64,000 nt of DNA from Veillonella sp. KGMB01456 (lineage in GTDB: Bacteria; Bacillota; Negativicutes; Veillonellales; Veillonellaceae). A program made the translations under genes and the position numbers. The stretch covers positions 1 through 64,000 of the forward strand of contig NZ_JALKIG010000003.1 in NCBI RefSeq assembly GCF_023051165.1. The letters are read 5' to 3'. A model generated the notes under the pieces. The model saw only the letters and a list, made by a program, of their open reading frames with translations. It searched no databases and was not told the origin of the DNA. Numbering within the stretch: position 1 is the first letter of the stretch; the number at the start of each line of letters is the position of its first letter. Positions 8,721 through 17,704 of the stretch are shown here, piece after piece.

Positions 8721-8816
8721 AAAAAAAAACACACCAAAGTATCTATCTTCTAAGACCTACGATAGACGCATTGATGCATTAATGCCGCTTACCCGCATCC
8801 GGTGACACAAGGTAAG
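8721..8816 (-). promoter_or_regulatory. structured leader of the MATE gene, unassigned
   Basis: On the minus strand the 110 bases before the MATE start contain stems CTTACC/GGTAAG (8811-8816 with 8788-8793) and TCTATC/GATAGA (8761-8766 with 8743-8748), then nine T (8729-8721) and the RBS. A ten-codon reading frame (MHQCVYRRS, 8779-8750) ends at the second stem. No known riboswitch class fits my reading. It may be an attenuator or a leader-peptide device. The rest of the gap to 8970 shows nothing further. Confidence 0.35.
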
Positions 8817-8976
8817 ACTGTGTATTACTAAATTTTAAAACTAAAAGCTTTTATCTGTCTGTTATTCTAACATAGAATATATGAAAAGTCCATAGTCATG
8901 ACTAATAGACGAATGTCCACTATTTTGATGAGTGGGTGATGTCATAATAATAGATAAATGACAATAAAAAATAATA

Positions 8977-9017
8977 ACGAAAACGCCCCGTTCTTAAGGA
9001 ACGGGGCGTTTTCGTTA
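8977..9017. terminator. terminator after the PepT-like gene
   Basis: AACGAAAACGCCCCGTTC and its complement form a stem of 18 pairs around TTAAG, with A/T runs inside the outer arms. It lies just beyond the stop of the minus-strand peptidase gene and ends the dcuC-peptidase unit. Confidence 0.93.
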
Positions 9018-9033
9018 TACAGATTTAATGTTA

Positions 9034-10152
9034 CTATTTAGCTGCTTCCACAATAATTTGTAAAGCTAAGCGGGCGGAATTATATAAATCTTCTTCCTTA
9101 ATGCATTCTTCTTTCGTATGCACATTGGTCATACCAACACCGAGAACGGCTGTCGGTACACCATAGGCATTGAAGAAGCTGGCATCACTGCCGCCGCCGG
9201 ATTCAACTACATTAACGGTGAAGCCCAATTCTTCGGCCGCTTTGGAAGCGAGGCGAATTGTTTCGGAATCTACCGGCACATCGAACGGATCGTAAGCCGG
9301 TAATACTTCTACTTTAATGGACGTATTAGTGTCTTTAGCGCCCTGTTCGAAAATAGCTACCACTTCGTCGGTTAATTTAGCTAATTTTGCTTTATTACGG
9401 CTGCGGGTTTCCATAAAGATAACCGCTTCTTCCGCTACGATATTGGTAGCACGACCACCACTGATGGTACCGATGTTGCAAGTCGTTTCTTCGTCGATAC
9501 GGCCTTGCGGTAGTTTTATTAAAATATGACCGGCCGCAACGATGGCGTTAATGCCTTTTTCCGGAGCGTTGCCGGCATGAGCCGCTTTACCGGTGATGGT
9601 GGCACGTACTTTGTTCTGGCCCGGTGCTTTATGTACGATACGGCCCGGTGCACCGGAGGTATCAAAAGTATAACCCAATTTAGCTTTAAGTAAGGACGAA
9701 TCCATATTCTTAGAGCCGTTTACACCGCCTTCTTCAGCGATAGTAAAGACAACCTGTATATCGCCATGAGGGAGATTGTCTTCTTTAACAACACGCAAGG
9801 CTTCTAGGATAGCTACCACACCGGCTTTGTCGTCACCCCCGAGGATTGTAGTGCCGTCCGAAGTAATGAGGCCGTCTTTAATTTGTGGTTTAATATTGGC
9901 GCAAGGTTCTACGCAGTCCATGTGAGCGGTGAGCATAATCATAGGGGCGGAAGGAACATTTCCTTTAAGAGTTGCCACTAAGTTACCTGCATTGCCACCC
10001 AATTTTTCACCGGCATTATCTTCTTCAACGGTAAAACCGAAAGCTTCTAAACGCTTGGTCAATAAGTCGGCGATTTCACGTTCTTTAAGGGTGGAGCAAG
10101 GAATTTGAATCAATTCTAAGAATTCATCAAGGATACGCTTTTCTTGGATCAT
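9034..10152 (-). CDS. PepT-like M20 metallopeptidase
   Basis: A 372-residue M20B peptidase related to peptidase T, which removes N-terminal residues from tripeptides in the cytoplasm using two zinc ions. Zinc and catalytic motifs are TAHMDCVEP near residue 76, GGDDKAGV near 105, AEEGG near 140, FDTSG near 163 and VHTKEE near 347. It is shorter than PepT itself (about 410) and fits the 'peptidase T-like' group. The RBS AGGAGG precedes the ATG. It lies 124 bases downstream of dcuC on the same strand and may be co-transcribed with it. The shared terminator follows at 8977-9017. Confidence 0.85.
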   Translation of the reverse strand: MIQEKRILDEFLELIQIPCSTLKEREIADLLTKRLEAFGFTVEEDNAGEKLGGNAGNLVATLKGNVPSAPMIMLTAHMDCVEPCANIKPQIKDGLITSDGTTILGGDDKAGVVAILEALRVVKEDNLPHGDIQVVFTIAEEGGVNGSKNMDSSLLKAKLGYTFDTSGAPGRIVHKAPGQNKVRATITGKAAHAGNAPEKGINAIVAAGHILIKLPQGRIDEETTCNIGTISGGRATNIVAEEAVIFMETRSRNKAKLAKLTDEVVAIFEQGAKDTNTSIKVEVLPAYDPFDVPVDSETIRLASKAAEELGFTVNVVESGGGSDASFFNAYGVPTAVLGVGMTNVHTKEECIKEEDLYNSARLALQIIVEAAK

Positions 10153-10276
10153 GAGAACCTCCTAAACATAATGTGAGAGAATAAAATAAAGAAATTGTAT
10201 AATGTGAGAGTTTTCAGTTATAAATAATTAATAGTACCGGTTAATATAGTAATGAATAGGGGATGCAAATTTCAAC

Positions 10277-11560
10277 TTAGAATAAAATAAGGAATGTAAT
10301 AACGCCAACCAACATTGGCACGATATTACGTTTGGCAAGCTCCATAGGACCTACATTGGCGAGGGATGCACAAATAATGGCCGCACCCGCTACCGGTGAA
10401 GTAGAACGACCGATAGCCCCTGAAATCTGTGCCAAGGAGCCAAGGTCGACCATGTTCATGCCGAAGCTGGCTGCATGCGGTGTGATGGCACCGTTGAAGG
10501 CAAGCGCTGCTGCGTCGCCGGAACCGCTTAAGATAGCGATAATGAACGGACCGAAGCTGCCGGCAATTTTAGCGATGGATTGAGAATCCTTCATATACGT
10601 TAATAACGCATCGGTAAGGCCCATGGCCTGCATGCCTTTGGTGAAAACCGCAGCGGCGATGATAAGACCGATGATGCTGCCGTAGGCATCGCCCATGCCC
10701 TTGAAGAAGTCTTTCGTTACTTCTTGCGGATTGGCGCGGGCAATAATGAGAGCTACTACACAGCCGATAATCATAGCGGCCGGTACGCTTACTTTAGCAA
10801 TCCCCATATCTTTGAGCGCAGCAATGTTTAAGTTGGTTACAACTAAAATAACGAGCGGCACAATCGGTGCCATAGCTTTAAGACCGTTAACTTTGAATTT
10901 ACTTACGATAGAAGCGGTACCTTGTTCTGCTAACGCTTCTTGGCGAGCCTTGCTTGGGCCTTCCTTGCGAAATGCCGTTACTAAGGTAAGTGATACGGCT
11001 ACTACTAAGGATGCGATGATGGCCGGTAAGGCAGTTTCAAGGACAACGAACATAACATCTACATTGGCCATCTTGGAAATGAAGGCCACATGCGTATTGC
11101 CGGGGCTGATGGCACTGCCCCAAGTGCCGGCTAAGATAGCGGCACCGGCCATGGCCGGATGTACGCCGGCCGCAATTAAAGCGGGAATCAAGATACTGCC
11201 GATAGCCGCAGCGGCACCGGCTGCACTGGTAACGGCGATGTTGAGCCACCAGGTTACGAGCATGGCAAGCGGAATGATAATGGCATGGCTTTTAGAAATA
11301 AGGCCTGATAATGCATGCACTAAATGTTGGTCACATTCCGTATGCTTCATAACGAAAGCAAAGCCCATTACGGTACAAATAGTTGGGACTAAGGAACCGT
11401 GAATCATGGTTTTGACAAACGAATCCATGAATTGGCCCATTACGCCGCCGATGAAACACATAAGTGCGCCGGCTACAAGTAGAACGGTGCGGGTTTCATA
11501 CTTTCTAATGATGGCGGCAAATGCGATGATTACGATAATACCACCTGTCAGTTGCATCAT
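10277..11560 (-). CDS. dcuC: DcuC-family anaerobic C4-dicarboxylate transporter
   Basis: A 427-residue transporter with about twelve membrane helices. The C-terminal signature GSGDAAALAFNGAITPHA followed by GRSTSPVAGAAIICA is that of DcuC, which in enteric bacteria exports succinate or exchanges it for fumarate in anaerobic growth. This suits an organism whose energy metabolism turns over malate, fumarate and succinate. ATG 11560 is preceded by GGAGGTG at a good distance; a GTG at 11569 lies inside that site. It runs away from tag and towards the peptidase gene. Confidence 0.88.
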   Translation of the reverse strand: MMQLTGGIIVIIAFAAIIRKYETRTVLLVAGALMCFIGGVMGQFMDSFVKTMIHGSLVPTICTVMGFAFVMKHTECDQHLVHALSGLISKSHAIIIPLAMLVTWWLNIAVTSAAGAAAAIGSILIPALIAAGVHPAMAGAAILAGTWGSAISPGNTHVAFISKMANVDVMFVVLETALPAIIASLVVAVSLTLVTAFRKEGPSKARQEALAEQGTASIVSKFKVNGLKAMAPIVPLVILVVTNLNIAALKDMGIAKVSVPAAMIIGCVVALIIARANPQEVTKDFFKGMGDAYGSIIGLIIAAAVFTKGMQAMGLTDALLTYMKDSQSIAKIAGSFGPFIIAILSGSGDAAALAFNGAITPHAASFGMNMVDLGSLAQISGAIGRSTSPVAGAAIICASLANVGPMELAKRNIVPMLVGVITFLILF

Positions 11561-11771
11561 AGGTAACACCTCCGTAAGAAATACCCCCTACTATATAACA
11601 TGGTATAATACTACTATAGGCTAAATTAGAAAAAAATGCCACATTTAAATGATAAAATATAATTTTGATTATGTTAATTTTGCATACATTATGAGTGTTT
11701 TCAATGGCGTATATGATTTGAGTATTTGCAATTATGTTTAAAATATGCTACTTTACGGTGGAGGTAGACGT

Positions 11772-12344
11772 ATGACAACCGGCAGAGAATGTGCGTGGGC
11801 TAAACGCAGCTTGGAAGAGCAAGTATATCATGATACCGAGTGGGGCGTGCCAACCCATGAGGATTCCGTTTTGTTTGAGTTTTTAGTACTGGAAACTATG
11901 CAGGCCGGACTCAGTTGGACGTTAGTACTAAAACGTCGCGAAGCCATGCGTGAAGCATTTGATGGTTTCGATATAAATAAAGTGGCGGCCTATACGCCGG
12001 ACAAAGAGTCTCAATTATTGGAGAATCCGAATATTATTCGGAATCGACTTAAGATTGCTTCACTTCGTAAAAATGCCTTGGCATTTAAGAAAATTCAGGC
12101 CGAGTTCGGATCTTTTGATGCGTATATCTGGGCGTTTACGAACGGCGAAAGTTTAGTTGGTCACTGGCAAACAGAAGCGGACGTGCCGGCTATAACACCG
12201 TTGGCGGAGCAAATCAGTAAGGATTTGAAGAAACGCGGTTTTACCTTTGTGGGACCTACGATTGTATATTCTTTTTTACAGGCTATCGGCATGGTAAACG
12301 ACCATATTGTGAGTTGCCCTTGTTATGAACGTTTAACAAAGTAG
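11772..12344 (+). CDS. tag: DNA-3-methyladenine glycosylase I
   Basis: A 190-residue Tag enzyme, which cuts 3-methyladenine out of alkylated DNA to start base-excision repair. The N-terminal CAWAK and YHDTEWG and the C-terminal NDHIVSCPCY supply the Cys-His-His-Cys zinc ligands of the family, and FEFLVLETMQAGLSW is the substrate-pocket motif. The start ATG 11772 has GGTGGAGGT upstream; an in-frame ATG at 11745 would place that site inside the gene. It is followed after eight bases by the AraC regulator, so both may be co-transcribed, although no functional link is apparent. Confidence 0.95.
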   Translation: MTTGRECAWAKRSLEEQVYHDTEWGVPTHEDSVLFEFLVLETMQAGLSWTLVLKRREAMREAFDGFDINKVAAYTPDKESQLLENPNIIRNRLKIASLRKNALAFKKIQAEFGSFDAYIWAFTNGESLVGHWQTEADVPAITPLAEQISKDLKKRGFTFVGPTIVYSFLQAIGMVNDHIVSCPCYERLTK

Positions 12345-12352
12345 GAGGAATC

Positions 12353-13447
12353 ATGCAATTTTATAATTTTTTATACCAACATGGACATATAGCCTTCAGC
12401 CAATATATTTATCGGATTGGCACGTATCATTATAATTGGCATCCGGAGATTGAAGTGCTCTTAGTACTGCAGGGAGCGGTCGAGGTATGTCATGACAATG
12501 AGTACACCAATTTGGGCCCCGATGATTTTATTATCTTGCCGCCGCAGTGTGGGCATGCTACGTTGGCTTTGGAGCCGGATACGATAGCTATGGTGTTACA
12601 TTTACATCCGCAAATGCTGGCGCAATATGACAAGGAATTTAGGCAATCCAGTTTCTTTTTGGCCACCGATGAAATGACTCGATACGATTCAGGGTATGAC
12701 AAGTTGCGGACACAACTTAGTGAATTGATGCGGCAGTTGGCTAAACATAAAGTTGATGAGGTTACGACCATTAATGTGGTAGAAGAACCGGATATTGCAA
12801 TAGAAAGGGAATTTTTAGGTATTCTCCATTGTTTAATCGATTTGTTAAAGCCTGTTTCCTATATGCCTCAGGGAAATCCGGTGGCCTTGCAACAGGCGGC
12901 TACCTTTGAAAAAATGATTACTTACATTGATCAACATTATAAAGAACCGTTGACTTTGGGGGAGATAGCCGATATTGGCGGCTATACCGAAAGTTATGCG
13001 TCGCAATTTTTTAAACGGCAGTTGGGCATTTCGTTTAAGGCCTATGTACTGCGCATGCGCTTAAGAGAGGCAGCGGTACAGTTAGTTAATACGAAGCAGC
13101 AAATCGTAGACATTGCCAATGAATGTGGCTTTTCTGATGTGAAAGCCTTTAATACGGCCTTTCGCAAGCATTTTCATACGACGCCGACGGAATATCGTCA
13201 GGTAGCCGGCAAGGTAGAGCGTCATACGATGATGGATAATTGGAAGGAATATATTGCCGTCGATGATGCGGGGATTAATGAGCGGTTAGAGACTTATAGA
13301 AAAAAAACGACTGAAAATGAGGCGACCCCGACTGATAAAGGCGCGCATCCTATGAGTGAGTCAAGCAGCGCTGATGCTGAATTGGTGGCCGCTCGTGAAC
13401 AATTACGTCTCGCATTAGCTACTTTGGATGAAATTTTAGATAAATAA
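12353..13447 (+). CDS. AraC-family transcriptional regulator
   Basis: A 364-residue regulator with an N-terminal cupin sensor domain (YNWHPEIEVLLVLQGAVEV near residue 25; DDFIILPPQCGH near 57) and two C-terminal helix-turn-helix units (LGEIADIGGYTESYASQFFKR near 200; IVDIANECGFSDVKAFNTAF near 250). A tail of some 80 residues beyond the DNA-binding domain, with a helical LRLALATLDEILDK end, is longer than usual. RBS AGGAGG precedes the ATG. It stands upstream of the transporter and ttdAB, so it may sense a carboxylate and control them, but 294 bases separate them and this is inference. Confidence 0.9.
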   Translation: MQFYNFLYQHGHIAFSQYIYRIGTYHYNWHPEIEVLLVLQGAVEVCHDNEYTNLGPDDFIILPPQCGHATLALEPDTIAMVLHLHPQMLAQYDKEFRQSSFFLATDEMTRYDSGYDKLRTQLSELMRQLAKHKVDEVTTINVVEEPDIAIEREFLGILHCLIDLLKPVSYMPQGNPVALQQAATFEKMITYIDQHYKEPLTLGEIADIGGYTESYASQFFKRQLGISFKAYVLRMRLREAAVQLVNTKQQIVDIANECGFSDVKAFNTAFRKHFHTTPTEYRQVAGKVERHTMMDNWKEYIAVDDAGINERLETYRKKTTENEATPTDKGAHPMSESSSADAELVAAREQLRLALATLDEILDK

Positions 13448-13624
13448 ATACGGCTATCTAAAAAAAGTGGAAGTTGGCATTTTTTTATATTATTTGAAAT
13501 AAGAATACGGTCATATGATAAGTAGGGAGTGATGATAATAGCCGGTTTTTAAAAATAAAAGCCGGTTGTTTTTTTATATCATTTGCATTAAAAGTATATA
13601 ACAAATCGCATAATAAAGAGTAAT

Positions 13625-13639
13625 TGATAATAATTTTCA
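13625..13639. promoter_or_regulatory. Fur-box-like sequence before the DASS transporter and ttdAB
   Basis: TGATAATAATTTTCA differs at one base from the 7-1-7 Fur consensus TGATAATNATTATCA. It lies 102 bases before the transporter start and upstream of possible -10 elements at about 13668 (TATATG) and 13676 (TATAAT). The iron-sulfur enzyme encoded downstream makes iron control plausible. The remaining sequence from 13448 is AT-rich, with only a short direct repeat of GCCGGTT. Confidence 0.45.
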
Positions 13640-13741
13640 TAGCGTAATTTGGATAGCTGAATTATGGTATATGCGTATAATGAAAGTATCGAATGCATTC
13701 ACAGTATCACCAATACAATTAGTGTACGAGAGGAGACAAAG

Positions 13742-15010
13742 ATGGATGGTGTTATTGTAACCCTAGTTCTTTTAGTTTTTGCCATTATCATGTTCGTTTG
13801 GGAGAAAATCCCCTTGTCCATAACCGCTATGACGGTAGCCGTTTGCTTGACCTTGACCGGTGTGCTCACACCGAAAGAAGCATTCTTAGGCTTTGTGGAT
13901 TCCAATGTATTGCTCTTTATGGCCATGTTCATTGTAGGGGCCGCCTTTTTCGATACCGGCGTGGCTCATGCGGTGGGCGGTTTAATCAATCGTTTTGCCA
14001 AAACGGAACGTCAGTTAATTATTGCCGTAATGTGTATCACGGGTCTTATGTCTACATTCTTATCCAATACGGGTACAACCGCCGTATTGATTCCACTGGC
14101 CATGGATCTTGTGCAGCGCACCGGCATTAAGGCAACGAAACTGTTAATGCCTTTAGCTATTGCCGCATCTGCCGGTGGTAATGTGAGTCTCATCGGTTCA
14201 CCGGGCAACATGATTGCTCAATCCGGTTTGGCACAGCAGAATTTGGCCTTCGCCTTCTTCGACTATGCCTTGGTAGGTTTGCCGGTATTGCTCGTAGGTA
14301 TTGCGTACTTCGCTTTAATCGGTCATAAGTTATTGCCGGAAGAGCCAACTCACACACCGGCTACGGAGTATACGACTGACGCCGATTACAGTAAAGTGGC
14401 CATGTGGCGCAAAGTATTTGCTGCCGGTACCTTGGTTGCGACCGTACTGGGGATGATTTTTGAATCACAATTGGGCATTAAATTACACGTTATTGCCTGG
14501 ATTGGGGCTTTATTCCTCGTAGCGACGCGCACGATTTCTGAAAAAGTAGCCGTTAATGCTATTGATATGAAAACGATTTTACTCTTTGTAGGTTCCTTGG
14601 CCTTAGCTCAGGCTCTTGTGAAAACCGGCGCCGGTGCTATGATTGCGGATACGATTATTCAGAGCCTCGGTGATAATCCGTCGCCGTTTATGTTATTGGC
14701 CGTTGTATTCTGTATCGCTGCTATTTTGACTCAGTTCATGTCCAATACAGCGACGACTGCTTTATTGGTGCCAATCAGCTTGGCCTTGGCACAGCAGGTT
14801 GGGGCCGACCCGAAAGCGGTACTTATGGCGACCGTTATAGGCGGTTCCGTAGCCTTTGCTACACCAATCGGTTGTCCGCCGAATACGATGGTATATAACG
14901 TAGCAGGCTATAGTTTTATGGACTATGTCAAAGTAGGTGGTCCTTACATAATCTTAGCAATGATCACTTCACTCATTTTATTACCGATTTTCTTCCCGTT
15001 TTACCCTTGA
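13742..15010 (+). CDS. DASS (SLC13) family dicarboxylate transporter
   Basis: A 422-residue transporter with about eleven membrane helices. Both halves carry the SNT motif that binds Na+ and substrate in this family: LSNTGTTAVLIPL near residue 100 and MSNTATTALLVPI near 330; CPPNTM near 375 follows. Members move succinate, malate, fumarate, tartrate or citrate. ATG 13742 follows GAGGAGA; upstream in-frame codons from 13664 look non-coding. It precedes ttdA by 104 bases, as the tartrate/succinate exchanger TtdT accompanies ttdAB in enteric bacteria, so tartrate, malate or fumarate are the likely substrates (inference). Confidence 0.87.
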   Translation: MDGVIVTLVLLVFAIIMFVWEKIPLSITAMTVAVCLTLTGVLTPKEAFLGFVDSNVLLFMAMFIVGAAFFDTGVAHAVGGLINRFAKTERQLIIAVMCITGLMSTFLSNTGTTAVLIPLAMDLVQRTGIKATKLLMPLAIAASAGGNVSLIGSPGNMIAQSGLAQQNLAFAFFDYALVGLPVLLVGIAYFALIGHKLLPEEPTHTPATEYTTDADYSKVAMWRKVFAAGTLVATVLGMIFESQLGIKLHVIAWIGALFLVATRTISEKVAVNAIDMKTILLFVGSLALAQALVKTGAGAMIADTIIQSLGDNPSPFMLLAVVFCIAAILTQFMSNTATTALLVPISLALAQQVGADPKAVLMATVIGGSVAFATPIGCPPNTMVYNVAGYSFMDYVKVGGPYIILAMITSLILLPIFFPFYP

Positions 15011-15114
15011 TTTTAAGCGGCAAAACATTTTTGATAAAAATTTTTCTAGGTTTTTCTATATGTACAGATTGTAATTTGGGATCGGTACATCCCATAAGTT
15101 AAAGGAGGATATGT

Positions 15115-16014
15115 ATGGATAAGGAAAAAATGAGTCAACGAATGACTCAAATTCTTGCGGATTTTGTAGGCTATTTTTCTAAAGTATTGCCGGATGATGT
15201 TGACGCTAAATTAAAAGAATTGGCAGCGGACGAAAAGAATCCGTTGGCAAAAACGATTTATGACACAATGCACAAGAATATGGAATTGGCTAAAGAATTG
15301 AGCCGTCCATCCTGTCAGGATACAGGCGTATTGCAGTATTGGGTAAAATGTGGTGCCAACTTCCCGTTAATCGGCGAATTGGAAACTATTTTGCGCGATG
15401 CTACCTATCAGGCTACGCAGGAAACTCCATTGCGTCATAACTGTGTAGAAACATTTGACGAATTCAACACGAAGAAAAACATCGGCTTAACGGCTCCATA
15501 CATTCTTTGGGACATTGTTCCTGACCGTGACGATGTAGAAATTTACCCTTACATGGCCGGCGGCGGTTGCTCCTTGCCGGGCAGCGGTAAAACTTTAATG
15601 CCGGGCGAAGGTTACGAAGGGGTTGCCAAATTCGTACTCGATTTGATGACGTCTTACGGCTTAAATGCATGCCCACCGTTATTGGTAGGCGTAGGTATTG
15701 CTACCTCCATTGACACCGCAGCTTTATACTCCAAAAAAGCGATCATGCGTCCGGTAGGTTCTCATAATCCTAATAAAAACGCAGCGTATATGGAACAATT
15801 GTTGGAAGATGGCATCAATGCCCTTCATTTAGGACCGCAAGGTATGGGCGGCGACAAATCCGTTATGGGTGTTAATATCGAAAACGGTACCCGTCATCCT
15901 TCCGTTTTGAGCGTAGCTGTTAACGTTGGTTGCTGGAATCACCGTCGTGGTCACTTAGTGTTTACTAAAGATGGTCAGTGTACTGTTTTATCGCATAGTG
16001 GGGTGAAATACTAA
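15115..16014 (+). CDS. ttdA: L(+)-tartrate dehydratase/class I fumarase alpha subunit
   Basis: A 299-residue alpha subunit of an oxygen-sensitive [4Fe-4S] hydro-lyase. It resembles E. coli TtdA closely in length (303) and sequence: RPSCQDTG near residue 63, [11 protein letters not shown] near 144, [15 protein letters not shown] near 183, and [13 protein letters not shown] near 258. The three cysteines in these blocks are the expected cluster ligands. The two-subunit class I fumarases share the same fold, so the enzyme may dehydrate tartrate to oxaloacetate, or malate to fumarate; the second would suit the organism's pathway. The RBS AAAGGAGG is strong. Its stop overlaps the ttdB start. Confidence 0.87.
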   Translation: MDKEKMSQRMTQILADFVGYFSKVLPDDVDAKLKELAADEKNPLAKTIYDTMHKNMELAKELSRPSCQDTGVLQYWVKCGANFPLIGELETILRDATYQATQETPLRHNCVETFDEFNTKKNIGLTAPYILWDIVPDRDDVEIYPYMAGGGCSLPGSGKTLMPGEGYEGVAKFVLDLMTSYGLNACPPLLVGVGIATSIDTAALYSKKAIMRPVGSHNPNKNAAYMEQLLEDGINALHLGPQGMGGDKSVMGVNIENGTRHPSVLSVAVNVGCWNHRRGHLVFTKDGQCTVLSHSGVKY

Positions 16015-16631
16015 TGGAAAAGAAAATCTTAACAACACCGATTTCCGCAGAAGATTTAGAAGGCATTAAAGCCGGTGATATTGTATATTTAACGGGCCAC
16101 ATTACAACTTGCCGTGACGTAGCTCATCGCCGTTTGATTGAATACGGTCGTGAACTGCCGGTTGACGTTCGCAACGGTGCTATTTTGCACGCCGGTCCGA
16201 TTGTAAAAACTATCGATGAAGCTAACGGTAAATACGAAATGATTTCCGTAGGTCCTACGACCAGTATGCGTATGGAAAAATTCGAATACGATTTCGTAAA
16301 ACATACCGGTGTTCGCCTCATCGTCGGTAAAGGCGGTATGGGCCCGGGCACTCAAAAAGCTTGTCAGGAATTCAAAGCGTTGCACTTGGTATTCCCGGCC
16401 GGTAATGCCGTATTGGCCGCTACAGAAGTAGAAGAAATCGAACAAGCTAACTGGAAAGAGTTAGGCATGCCGGAAACATTGTGGACTTGCCGTGTTAAAG
16501 AATTCGGTCCATTGATCGTGTCCATCGACACCTATGGCAACAACTGGTTCGAACAGAAAAAAGTGGAATACAACGAAACGAAAGAAAAAGTGCTTGCTGA
16601 AATTAACAAACACGTAAGCTTCATTAAATAA
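16014..16631 (+). CDS. ttdB: L(+)-tartrate dehydratase/class I fumarase beta subunit
   Basis: A 205-residue beta subunit, close to E. coli TtdB (201) along its whole length: [20 protein letters not shown] at the start, [18 protein letters not shown] near residue 26, [11 protein letters not shown] near 80, [13 protein letters not shown] near 107. The beta subunit completes the active site of the hydro-lyase. It shares one base with the alpha-subunit stop (TAATG), so translation is coupled. As with ttdA, tartrate or malate/fumarate could be the substrate. Confidence 0.88.
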   Translation: MEKKILTTPISAEDLEGIKAGDIVYLTGHITTCRDVAHRRLIEYGRELPVDVRNGAILHAGPIVKTIDEANGKYEMISVGPTTSMRMEKFEYDFVKHTGVRLIVGKGGMGPGTQKACQEFKALHLVFPAGNAVLAATEVEEIEQANWKELGMPETLWTCRVKEFGPLIVSIDTYGNNWFEQKKVEYNETKEKVLAEINKHVSFIK

Positions 16632-16755
16632 GAATTCGTTTATACCTAATTATTTATTAACCCGTTCATGGTGTTAACCATATACATCGTTTACTGCTAA
16701 TTGCGATGCATAAGGGAGAGCCATACGAGGTTACAATTTTATACTCGCTGCAAAG

Positions 16756-16780
16756 GTCGTCCCGCAAGGGGCGGCTTTTT
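16756..16780 (+). terminator. intrinsic terminator downstream of ttdB
   Basis: GTCGTCCC and GGGGCGGC form an eight-pair stem with a GCAA tetraloop, followed by five T. It lies about 125 bases after the ttdB stop. The rest of the 16632-16970 gap shows no convincing gene. Confidence 0.85.
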
Positions 16781-16970
16781 GCATTTTAATAATAATTTTC
16801 AGCAAGGCCTCTTGAAATGTAGTATACTGTTTTTAGAATATAATGTAATAGTCAAATCGCCGGTTGAGATTGCCATAGTGGATGGCTGGAATTAGTTGCA
16901 GTATTTGGCCGGTAGGGGATTACATTAAACGTATTAATGGTGATTAGGTATAGCTACAGGAGGTTTCATT

Positions 16971-17348
16971 ATGAATATAGAAGTGGGATTAAAGGGTGAG
17001 GCAACAGTGGTTGTTAATGAGCACAATATTGCCAAAACGATGAAAAGCGGTGCTCTTGAAGTATTCGCTACGCCTGCAATGTGTGCCCTTATGGAAGAAG
17101 CGGCGGTAGCCGCTTTGGCCGGTAGATTACCGGATGGTGACGGTACGGTGGGTATTTCCCTCAGTATTTCCCACGATAAGGCATCGGCTATGGGTGCTCA
17201 GATTCGTGCGGAAGCGAAGGTATCAGCTGTGGATGGCCGTAAAATCAGCTATGAAGTGGCTGCTTATGAAGGCGATACTTGTATTGGGAAGGGAACGCAC
17301 GAACGATTTGTCATCAACAACGAAAAGTTCATGAGTAAGTTAAAATAG
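16971..17348 (+). CDS. FlK-like hotdog-fold thioesterase
   Basis: A 125-residue single-domain hotdog protein similar to fluoroacetyl-CoA thioesterase FlK and its housekeeping relatives. The catalytic residues of FlK appear to be kept: Thr in FATPAM (about residue 34), Glu in ALMEEAA (about 42) and His in SISHDKASAMG (about 68). It probably hydrolyses a short acyl-CoA in the cytoplasm; the natural substrate is unknown. RBS AGGAGG precedes ATG 16971. It stands alone, with a tandem repeat array directly after it. Confidence 0.85.
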   Translation: MNIEVGLKGEATVVVNEHNIAKTMKSGALEVFATPAMCALMEEAAVAALAGRLPDGDGTVGISLSISHDKASAMGAQIRAEAKVSAVDGRKISYEVAAYEGDTCIGKGTHERFVINNEKFMSKLK

Positions 17349-17366
17349 GAAGTTTAATGGTGATGT

Positions 17367-17475
17367 GCCGGAAACATAATGACGTCGAGCCGGAAACATA
17401 ATGGCGCCGTGCCGGAAACATTATGGAGCTAGTGTTGGAAACATAATGGCGCTAGTGTTGGAAACGAAACATAAT
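17367..17475. repeat. degenerate 22-23-bp tandem repeat array
   Basis: About five copies begin at 17367, 17389, 17411, 17434 and 17457, each built on (G)CCGGAAACATAATGG or TTGGAAACATAATGG plus a variable tail. The last copy has an inserted GAAAC. The array begins 18 bases after the thioesterase stop and is not coding in an obvious frame. Confidence 0.9.
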
Positions 17476-17548
17476 TTCTGTAATATTGAATTATTTTCTC
17501 AATAAAAATGTCCGGATGGAGCTGGAATGTAGCTGTGGCTACCGTTTT

Positions 17549-17595
17549 AAAAGAGGATGAGGTATACAATAAAGATACCCCATCCTCTTTGTTTT
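17549..17595. terminator. terminator-like hairpin after the repeat array
   Basis: AAAGAGGATGAGGTAT and ATACCCCATCCTCTTT pair over 16 positions with one mismatch, and a T-rich stretch follows. It probably ends the thioesterase transcript. Confidence 0.85.
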
Positions 17596-17685
17596 ACAAA
17601 GGTTGTAGACTTTTAGTGCACATCGATAACTATCGTTTAAGTGAAAGCTATAGGTTCTTTGCTTAAATTTCATAATTGAAAATAA

Positions 17686-17704
17686 CTGTCAATTATATTG
17701 ACAG
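17686..17704. promoter_or_regulatory. perfect 19-bp palindrome overlapping a -35 element
   Basis: CTGTCAATTATATTGACAG is a perfect 8-3-8 inverted repeat. Its right half contains the TTGACA of the promoter for the DUF3793-flavodoxin operon, the classic place for a repressor operator. The half-site TGTCA/TGACA is not a Fur site; a CRP/FNR-family, MarR or TetR protein could bind, which I cannot decide. Confidence 0.7.

Noticed and set aside
10695-11402. 235-codon open frame on the plus strand inside dcuC
   Set aside because: It runs antisense to a transporter with clear family motifs; its composition mirrors the complement of hydrophobic codons and it has no ribosome-binding site or recognisable domain.
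13541-13577. Two GCCGGTT words followed by T-runs, at first sight a terminator
   Set aside because: The words are direct, not inverted, repeats, so no stem forms.
16701-16895. 64-codon frame after ttdB
   Set aside because: It passes through the ttdB terminator hairpin and has no ribosome-binding site or similarity.
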